Source of the DNA: Thermoleophilia bacterium
GTDB lineage: Bacteria > Actinomycetota > Thermoleophilia > Gaiellales > Gaiellaceae
Direction: 5' to 3'
DNA: 9,697 nt
Assembly: GCA_025935275.1 (NCBI GenBank)
Contig: JAICVP010000064.1
Coordinates: 1 to 9,697 of the forward strand
The position numbers were made by a program, and so were the translations under genes. Positions 1 to 5,800 of the stretch are shown here, one piece after another. Within the stretch, counting starts at the first letter, position 1, and each line of letters starts with the position of its first letter. The notes under the pieces were generated by a model. That model was not told where the DNA came from, did not search any database, and was given only the letters and a program-made list of their open reading frames with translations.

Positions 1-506
1 GTAACGAGCGGGTGCAGCAGAAGGCGAAGGTGCCGATCCGGATGGAGATGCCCGATCCGATTCGAATCGTCATTCCGGCCCTGGGCGTCTCGGCCCGGAT
101 CCTCCCCCTCGGCCTGAATGCCGACCGCACGTTGCAGGTACCTGACAGCTTCAGCGAGGCCGGTTGGTTCCGAGGCGGTCCAGAGCCGGGTGAGCCTGGC
201 CCCGCCGTCATCGTCGGCCACGTCGACTCGGTCGACGGTCCCGGGGTCTTCTATCGCCTTCGCGCTCTGAGGAGCGGCGACGTCGTCAAGGTGATGCTCG
301 AGAATGGCTGGACGGTGCGTTATCTCGTTCGTTCTCATCTTGCGACGCCGAAGAACGACTTCCCGACGAAGCTCGTTTACGGGCACACCGCGAAGCCGAC
401 GCTACGCCTGATCACATGCGACGGGCAATTCGACACGTCCACAGGGCATTTCGTGGACAACTACATCGTCTTTGCCCGATTCGACGGCCTGCGCCGCCCG
501 CATTGA
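1..506 (+). CDS. Class E/F-type sortase, N-terminally partial
   Basis: Sortase-family transpeptidase/protease domain. These enzymes cleave a sorting signal in secreted proteins and join them to the cell wall, acting outside the membrane. The frame is open to the first base of the window. A GTG at position 12 would give 164 residues, but no signal peptide or membrane anchor follows it, so the true start and anchor probably lie upstream. Numbering from that GTG, I see the family's opening strand 'IRIVIPALGVSARI' (17-30), the catalytic-histidine motif 'VIVGHVDS' (His70) and the catalytic-cysteine strand 'LRLITCDGQFD' (Cys136). The closing strand is 'VDNYIVFAR' (148-156). Class F enzymes often show C-G-G after the threonine, whereas here it is C-D-G. 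The catalytic arginine cannot be assigned with confidence; Arg156 is one candidate. No sorting-signal substrate gene or pilin is visible in the window. The family call is firm and the subclass is less so. Confidence 0.88.
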   Translation, partial: NERVQQKAKVPIRMEMPDPIRIVIPALGVSARILPLGLNADRTLQVPDSFSEAGWFRGGPEPGEPGPAVIVGHVDSVDGPGVFYRLRALRSGDVVKVMLENGWTVRYLVRSHLATPKNDFPTKLVYGHTAKPTLRLITCDGQFDTSTGHFVDNYIVFARFDGLRRPH

Positions 507-526
507 CCGAGTAGTCAAGGCGTCCG

Positions 527-1447
527 TCAGGCGGCCAGCCTCGCCGGAGCGAGCCCTGTTCGGGCCGGCTCGCACGCGAGCGCGAGGAACGCGGCTACGA
601 GCGCCTCGTCGTCGGATTCAGGACGCGTGACGATCGCCATCTCGCAGACTGGCCCCTCTGGGTCAAGCGGCAAGAAACGCACGCCCGGCGTCGTGTAGCG
701 ATCCGCGGCCGAAGCCGGCAGGAGGGCGATACCCCCTCCGCCGGCCACGCTGAGAAGCGCGTGCTCGATCTGCGGCTCCGTCGTCTCGAGAATTGACGGC
801 GTGAATCCGGAGTCTCGACAAGCGGCGATGATGCCGTCATGGAACGCCGGATTCGTGGCCCTCGGCAACATGACGAGGCGCTCGTCGACGAGCCGGTCCA
901 CGGGGACGCAGGCGCGCCCGCTCAGCGGATGACGGTCGGCCACAGCTGCGACGGTGCCTTCTTTGCCGAGGCACGTCGTCTTGAGCCCGGTCGTCGGTGC
1001 GGGTAGAGCCATGATCGCGACGTCGAGCCGTCCGGCCCGGACGTCCTCGATGGCGCGCCGCGCTGACAGGGTCTCCGGGGTCAGCTCGACCCCGGGAAAG
1101 CGCGTCGAGAAGCGGACGATCGCTTGCGGAACGGTCGCGGGAACCGCATCGGCGAGCAGTCCCACTCTCAGCCTGCCGACCGCGCCGGAGGCTGCCTCCT
1201 GGGCAGCCCGGGCCGCCTCGTCGGCGAGACGGAGGACACGCCGAGCCTCTTCGAGGAAGACGGCGCCGGCCGTCGTCAGAGCCACCCCGCGACGGGTGCG
1301 GTGAAAGAGATCGACTCCGAGCTCCGACTCGAGCTTCTTGACCTGCTGGCTCAAAGCCGGCTGCGCGAGATGCAGCCGTTCCGCAGCCCGGCGAAAGTGC
1401 AGCTCCTCGGCAACGGCAACGAAATAGCGAAAGCGACGAAGTTCCAC
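527..1447 (-). CDS. LysR-family transcriptional regulator
   Basis: Full-length LysR-type regulator of 306 residues, the usual family length. The N-terminal winged helix-turn-helix spans about residues 1-60, with the recognition region 'LAQPALSQQVKKLE' (27-40) and the wing 'FHRTRRGVALTTAG' (48-61). A linker helix follows (about 62-88), then the periplasmic-binding-protein-like effector domain (about 90-292) starting 'GRLRVGLLAD'. The start is GTG at 1447, chosen because GGGAGG lies five bases before it and the conserved 'MELRRFRYFVAVAEE' begins there. It converges with the sortase, leaving 20 bases between the stops, and diverges from the response regulator across 186 bases. LysR proteins often regulate the divergently transcribed neighbour and themselves. 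Here that neighbour would be a response-regulator gene, which is not a typical metabolic target. The effector ligand cannot be told from sequence. Confidence 0.95.
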   Translation of the reverse strand: MELRRFRYFVAVAEELHFRRAAERLHLAQPALSQQVKKLESELGVDLFHRTRRGVALTTAGAVFLEEARRVLRLADEAARAAQEAASGAVGRLRVGLLADAVPATVPQAIVRFSTRFPGVELTPETLSARRAIEDVRAGRLDVAIMALPAPTTGLKTTCLGKEGTVAAVADRHPLSGRACVPVDRLVDERLVMLPRATNPAFHDGIIAACRDSGFTPSILETTEPQIEHALLSVAGGGGIALLPASAADRYTTPGVRFLPLDPEGPVCEMAIVTRPESDDEALVAAFLALACEPARTGLAPARLAA

Positions 1448-1452
1448 GATGG

Positions 1453-1458
1453 CCTCCC
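1453..1458 (-). promoter_or_regulatory. Ribosome binding site of the LysR gene
   Basis: The minus strand reads GGGAGG here, with five bases before the GTG at 1447. This spacing supports the GTG as the start, where the LysR helix-turn-helix alignment also begins. Confidence 0.6.
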
Positions 1459-1559
1459 TACCCCAGACTGCTCTTGAGGGCAGGATCCCGCGCGCTCAGC
1501 CGCTCGTCTGCCCGGCCAGCGTCAATTGCGAGGCCCCGGCGGCGGGAATCCACGTCTTC

Positions 1560-1569
1560 CTGCTAGCAG
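1560..1569. promoter_or_regulatory. Perfect 10-bp palindrome, candidate operator
   Basis: CTGCTAGCAG is a perfect inverted repeat in the divergent region between the LysR gene and the response-regulator gene. Its flanks, CCTG at 1559-1562 and CAGG at 1571-1574, add a second overlapping dyad. It ends 11 bases upstream of the candidate -35 at 1581, which puts its centre roughly 50 bases before the predicted transcription start, a common activator position. It does not fit the LysR T-N11-A pattern, so the binder is unknown. Chance occurrence is possible. Confidence 0.25.
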
Positions 1570-1580
1570 CCAGGCGCTCG

Positions 1581-1609
1581 TTGTGATCGTGCTTGATCTG
1601 CCGGATAAT
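1581..1609 (+). promoter_or_regulatory. Sigma-A-type promoter of the NarL-type regulator gene
   Basis: A -35-like TTGTGA (1581-1586) and a -10-like GATAAT (1604-1609) are separated by exactly 17 bases. Transcription would start near 1616, giving a leader of about 18 bases that carries GGAG before the ATG at 1634. The direct repeat TGATC occurs at 1584-1588 and 1594-1598, one helical turn apart, between the two promoter elements. It could be a regulator site. Confidence 0.45.
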
Positions 1610-1624
1610 CGCGCTCCCCGACCC

Positions 1625-1628
1625 GGAG
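1625..1628 (+). promoter_or_regulatory. Ribosome binding site deciding the response-regulator start
   Basis: GGAG lies five bases before the ATG at 1634. The same frame is open back to 1526, and in-frame GTG codons lie at 1628 and 1631. The ribosome site, the promoter upstream of 1616 and the start of the receiver fold all favour 1634. Confidence 0.5.
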
Positions 1629-1633
1629 TGGTG

Positions 1634-2287
1634 ATGGCCCGAGCACGAGTCGTTGTTGCCGAGGACGACCTCCTTCTCCGTGAAGGGCTGGCGAGCCTGC
1701 TCGAGCGGTCGGGTTTCGAGGTCTCCGGGCAGACGGACAACGGCGAGGAGCTGGTCGAGCTCGTTCGGCGCGAACGCCCGGACCTCGTACTCGTCGACAT
1801 CCGCATGCCACCCACACACACGACCGAAGGCATCGAGGCAGCCCGGGCAATTCGCTCGGAGTTTCCTCAGGTCGGCATTCTCGTCCTGTCCGCGCACGTG
1901 GAGGTGGCGGACGCGATGGAGCTTCTCGCCAGCGGCCAGCGGATTGGCTATCTCCTGAAGAGCCGCGTCACCGATGTCGACGCGTTCCTGGAGAATGTCG
2001 AGCGAATCGCAGCGGGCGGCTCAGTCGTCGATCCGGCGCTTGTGCAGGAGCTCGTGACTGCTCAGCGCGCCGAGGATCCCCTCGACGTCCTTACTCCGCG
2101 GGAACGCGAGGTCCTCTCGCTCATGGCCGAGGGGCGTTCGAATGCGGGCATCGCCAAGCGTCTCTGGGTGACCGAGGGAACGGTCGAAAAGCACGTGCAC
2201 AGCATCCTCACGAAGCTGCGACTCCCGGAAACAGGCGACGATCACCGCCGTGTGCTCGCAGCGATCGCTTACCTCGACTCGAGCTAG
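1634..2287 (+). CDS. NarL/LuxR-type DNA-binding response regulator
   Basis: Cytoplasmic two-component response regulator of 217 residues, the normal length for the NarL/FixJ class. The receiver domain occupies about residues 5-125. It has the acidic pocket 'AEDD' (Asp11, Asp12), the phospho-acceptor Asp55 in 'LVLVDIRMPP', the switch serine Ser86 in 'GILVLSAH' and Lys109 in 'YLLKS'. The LuxR-type helix-turn-helix (about 152-215) begins 'LTPREREVLSLMAEG' and continues with the recognition-helix region 'VTEGTVEKHVHSILTKL'. All key receiver residues are present, so it should accept phosphate. HisKA_3-type kinases usually pair with this class, and such a kinase lies downstream on the same strand at 2827. 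That partnership is an inference, because a minus-strand gene sits between them. Its stop codon overlaps that of the convergent receiver gene. Target genes are unknown. Confidence 0.96.
   Translation: MARARVVVAEDDLLLREGLASLLERSGFEVSGQTDNGEELVELVRRERPDLVLVDIRMPPTHTTEGIEAARAIRSEFPQVGILVLSAHVEVADAMELLASGQRIGYLLKSRVTDVDAFLENVERIAAGGSVVDPALVQELVTAQRAEDPLDVLTPREREVLSLMAEGRSNAGIAKRLWVTEGTVEKHVHSILTKLRLPETGDDHRRVLAAIAYLDSS
2284..2287. other. CTAG shared stop of two convergent regulator genes
   Basis: The palindrome CTAG supplies TAG to the plus-strand regulator (2285-2287) and TAG to the minus-strand receiver (2286-2284). The two genes overlap tail-to-tail by four bases, so neither can have an intergenic terminator here. 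Transcripts probably run into each other's 3' end. Confidence 0.9.
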
Positions 2288-2652
2288 GCGGTCTCGCCGG
2301 CGCCCTCGAGCACCGCGCGGATCGCCTCGACCGAGAGGGCCGACTTCGCGACGAACCCGAGTGCGGGGCTTGTCGCTATCAACTCCTCGAAGTCGTCTCC
2401 GGCGTGGGAAGAAATGAGGATCACGCGGAGCGGCGGGTCGCCCGTCCCGACGAGGCGACGCGCCACCTCGAAGCCGCTTTCAGCGCCCAGATCGATATCG
2501 ACGAGAGCGACGTCCGGGCGAAGCTCGTCGATTCGCTCGAGGGCCTCGTCGCTTGTGGATGCGACTCCGACGACGGTCATCTCGCCATTTCCGAGCGCGG
2601 CCTTCGCGGCTTCGAGAAAAGCCGCGCTGTCGTCCACTATCAGAAGCCGCAT
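2284..2652 (-). CDS. Stand-alone receiver-domain response regulator (CheY/Spo0F-like)
   Basis: Single-domain response regulator of 122 residues with no output domain. All receiver landmarks are present: Asp7-Asp8 in 'LLIVDDS', phospho-acceptor Asp52 in 'VALVDIDLG', the switch position Ser81 in 'VILISSHAG' and Lys103 in 'GFVAKS'. The frame is open to 2763, but the fold begins at the ATG at 2652, so I place the start there. No clear Shine-Dalgarno sequence precedes it, which leaves the start less certain than the gene itself. Proteins of this type act as phosphorelay intermediates, phosphate sinks or allosteric partners. The gene lies between a NarL-type regulator and a large histidine kinase, both on the other strand, and is divergent from the kinase across 174 bases. 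I infer it takes part in the same signalling circuit, but no partner is proven. Confidence 0.93.
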   Translation of the reverse strand: MRLLIVDDSAAFLEAAKAALGNGEMTVVGVASTSDEALERIDELRPDVALVDIDLGAESGFEVARRLVGTGDPPLRVILISSHAGDDFEELIATSPALGFVAKSALSVEAIRAVLEGAGETA

Positions 2653-2767
2653 ACGTTCGTACTGGGGGTGGAATGCGCCAACTTGCGAAGCATGCACGCG
2701 GCCTTCCCCGCGCGCATTGCAGCTAACCCGACTCCTAGTGCCTCGGGGAGGCCGAGCGCACACGTTT

Positions 2768-2777
2768 GGCGGCCGCC
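2768..2777. promoter_or_regulatory. Palindrome GGCGGCCGCC, weak operator candidate
   Basis: A perfect 10-bp inverted repeat made only of G and C, lying 34 bases before the candidate -10 of the kinase gene, where a regulator could bind. Such palindromes arise easily by chance in DNA this GC-rich, so this is a low-confidence site. Confidence 0.15.
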
Positions 2778-2811
2778 GCAGACCTCCGCGTATCGCTTGC
2801 TACGAGCGGCT

Positions 2812-2817
2812 TATCAT
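2812..2817 (+). promoter_or_regulatory. Candidate -10 element, near-leaderless kinase transcript
   Basis: TATCAT matches the TATAAT consensus at five of six bases in an AT-rich island (TTATCATAGT) within GC-rich DNA. Usual spacing from a -10 puts the transcription start near 2824, only about three bases before the ATG at 2827. The lack of a Shine-Dalgarno sequence before that ATG fits a leaderless or near-leaderless message, which is common in actinobacteria. No good -35 hexamer lies 16-18 bases upstream. Confidence 0.35.
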
Positions 2818-2826
2818 AGTGCGACC

Positions 2827-5800
2827 ATGCCGCGACGACGGCAGGGGGTCGGAACACACACGGATCCGCTGACCCGCGGTCCAGTGCCGTCGCAAAGCGG
2901 TCGGGATCCACACGCCGAGGTTGCGTCGCGCGAGATCGAGAGGCTGGCGGCAGAACAGGCCGCCCTGCGCCGAGTGGCGACGCTCGTGGCTCAGGAGGCC
3001 TCCGCAACCGACCTATTCACGGCGGTCGCCCACGAGGTCGGGACCCTCTTCGGGACGGACCTCGCGGGGATGGCGCGTTTCGACGAAGACGCATTCACGC
3101 TCGTGGCGTCGAGCAACGAGGCCAGCCTCGCGAGTGGGACGAGACATAGCTACGAGCACGTCTCAGCGTCCGCCGAGGTCTACCGGACCGGGCAATCAGC
3201 GCGACTCGTTTCGCCCAGCTGGGAGGACGAGGGGCTGATAAGCGAAGCAGTACGCCGCCTGGGCGTCATCGCTGCGGTTGCGAGCCCGATCGTCGTCCGC
3301 GGAGAGCTATGGGGCACATTGAGCGTCGCATCCACGGGGGAGCCGCTGCCTCCAGAGACCGAAGACAGACTCGAGAAATTCGCGGAGCTCGTCGCGACGG
3401 CGATTGCGAACAGCGAGTCGAGAGCCGAGGTGGAACGTCTTGCCGACGAGCAGGCAGCGCTGCGGCGGGTCGCCACTCTCGTCGCAGAAGAAGCCTCCCG
3501 AGAGGAGATCGTCGGCGCGATCGCGGAAGAGGTCGCCAACGTCCTTGGCGAGGTGGAGTGGGCGCTCGCCCGGGACGACGGGGATGGGAAGGCGAGCGTG
3601 CTCGCCGTCTCCCCCGGGAATCCCACGCCGGCCGGCTCACGTGTCCCGATCGACTCGACCAGCGCGTTCGGACAAGCCATGATCGGAGGACGACCTGCTC
3701 GCATCGACGACTACTTCGCCGGAACCGGGCCGATGGCGCAAACGGCTCGCGAGCACGGGATCCGGGCGGTGGTCAGCTGCCCGGTCATGGTTCGCGGGCG
3801 CATGTGGGGTGCGATGTCGGTCGGATGGCGCACGGCCGCCCCTCTCCCGGCCGAGACGGAGGCGGTCCTGGGCAAGTTCGGCGACGTCATCGCCAGCGCC
3901 ATCTCGAATGCAGAGGCTCGAGACGAGGTGGTACGGCTCGCAGCGGAGCAAGCGGCGCTCAGCCGCGTGGCAACTCTCGTTGCCGAGGGCGTGCCGTCCG
4001 CCGAGCTCTTCGCTGCGGTCTCCACGGAGGTCGCAGACGTCTTCTCGGTCGCTGAGGTCTCGCCGCTCGCGACGGTCATTCGATTTGACTCCGGCTCGGA
4101 ATGCGTGCTCATGGCTGCATCGAGCCCCTACGAGGACGAACCAGTCGGGTCGCGCTGGACTCCGAAGGAGCTCTATGTCTCGACGCACGTCCTGCGCACC
4201 GGAGCGTCTGCCCGGGTCGACGAGGCCGATCTCTCCGCGGTCGGCGGGCCCGACGCCGAACTCCTCCGGCGGCGGGGTTTCCTGTACCAGGTGGGTAGCC
4301 CCGTCATCGTCGAGGGGCAGGTGTGGGGAGCAATGACTCTGAATTCCAGCGAACCTTTGCCCACGGATACCGATCGGCGGCTGGCCGGCTTTACCGAGCT
4401 CGTCGCCATCGCCATCTCCAATGCCGAGGCTGGCGACGCACTTGCCGTCCTCGCCGACGAACAGGCCGCCCTGCGGCGGGTTGCGACGCTCGTCGCCGGC
4501 GGAATCAGGCCGGAGGAAGTCTTTCGGGCCGTGGCGGCCGAAGTCGGTGTGCTCTTCGGCTCCGACGTCGGCGCAATCGTCCGGTTCGAAGACGATCGGA
4601 CCGTGACCGTGCTAGGCGACGTCGGAGGGCCGCACGAAGCCCACAAGCGGGTGACGCTCGACCCGGGCTACGCAGTGGACAGAGTGCGCGAGACCGGCCG
4701 GTCCGCACGATTCGACACGGACGACCCCTCGGCGCAGGACATGCCCTCCCTCGTACGGGCGCTGGGCATCCGGTCCGCCGTCGCGAGCCCCATCATCGTC
4801 CAGGGCGGGCTCTGGGGCGCCGTCACGATCGCGTCGCTGGACGGTCCTCTGCCGCCTTCCGCCGAGCACCGCCTGACGGAGTTCACGGAGTTGGTGGCCA
4901 CGGCGATCGCAAACACCGAGGCCCGCGAAGAAGTGACCGTTCTTGCGCACGAACAGGCCGCCTTACGTCGCGTCGCCGAGCTCGTCGCGCGGGAATCCTC
5001 GCCGACAGAGGTCTTCGGCGCCGTGACGCACGAGGCGTCGAAAGTCTTGGATGCCGAGGCCATCGGGCTCCTCCGCTTCGAGCCGGACGGATCGGCGACG
5101 CTCGTCGCACAGTCCGAGACGCCGTGGGACCCCCCTCCCCTAGGTACCCAACTCATGTTGGACGGGCACAACCCGGTGGCCGAAGTGGCCCGAACCGGTG
5201 AGGTCGTCCGGATGGACGACTGGTCGGACGCCACGGGAGCCGTCGCCGCGATGGCCACCGTCTTGGGCGTCCGCTCCACGGTCGCGACCCCCATCGTCGT
5301 CGAGGGACGGCTCTGGGGAACGATGATTGCAGCCTCGAGTTCCGCCGACCCGCTCCCGGCCGACACGGAGGCCAGGGTCGCGCAATTCACCGAGCTGGTC
5401 GCAACCGCAATCGCCAACGCCGACGCGCGGGAGCAGATCACGGCGCTCGCAGCCGAGCAGGCGGCGCTGGGACGGATCGGAACGCTCGTCGCGAGAGAGC
5501 CGTCGCCGGGCGAGCTATTCGAGAAGGTCGCGGAAGAAACGGCGAACCTGCTCGGTCGAGTCATGGCCCTGGTCATCCGCGCAGACGGCGACGAGTTCGC
5601 GACGATCGTCGGCGCATGGGGGCTGCAGGAGGTCGTGGACCGGTTCCCGGTCGGAATGCGGATCCCGCTGGACAATCGCGCAACAGCTGCACGTGTAATT
5701 CTGGGCGGCCGGCCTGCCCGAACGGACGACTACGCGAACCTCACGGGCCCAATTGCCGAAAGCGCCCGTGCCGCCGGTGTCCAATCCACAGTCGCCTGCC

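Larger units (their letters stand above)
2653..2826. other. Divergent intergenic region between receiver and kinase genes
   Basis: These 174 bases should hold the promoters of the minus-strand receiver gene and the plus-strand kinase. I see a candidate -10 for the kinase, a palindrome at 2768-2777 and a short dyad CTCGG-GGAGG-CCGAG at 2742-2756. I found no convincing -35/-10 pair for the receiver gene. No small gene or RNA is evident. Confidence 0.5.

Noticed and set aside
540..553. Hairpin CTCGC-CGGA-GCGAG as a terminator for the sortase gene
   Set aside because: The 5-bp stem lies inside the LysR coding region and is not followed by a T-run, so it is not a convincing intrinsic terminator.
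1520..1525. TTGACG on the minus strand as a -35 for the LysR gene
   Set aside because: No acceptable -10 hexamer lies 16-18 bases downstream on that strand, so it cannot be called a promoter.
1526..1633. Longer N-terminus for the NarL-type response regulator
   Set aside because: The extra 36 residues are low-complexity and contain the likely promoter. The receiver fold and ribosome site support the ATG at 1634.
2404..2826. In-frame extension of the kinase open frame upstream of 2827
   Set aside because: It is the antisense of the receiver gene plus its promoter region, has no GAF-like or signal-like sequence, and would destroy a well-supported gene with all receiver residues.
4668..5675. 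Long minus-strand open frame (335 codons) inside the kinase gene, with similar ones at 3180-3704 and 6463-7317
   Set aside because: The composition is Ser/Arg/Ala/Thr-rich, as expected for antisense frames of GC-rich coding DNA, with periodic similarity that only mirrors the GAF repeats. No domain or ribosome site was seen.
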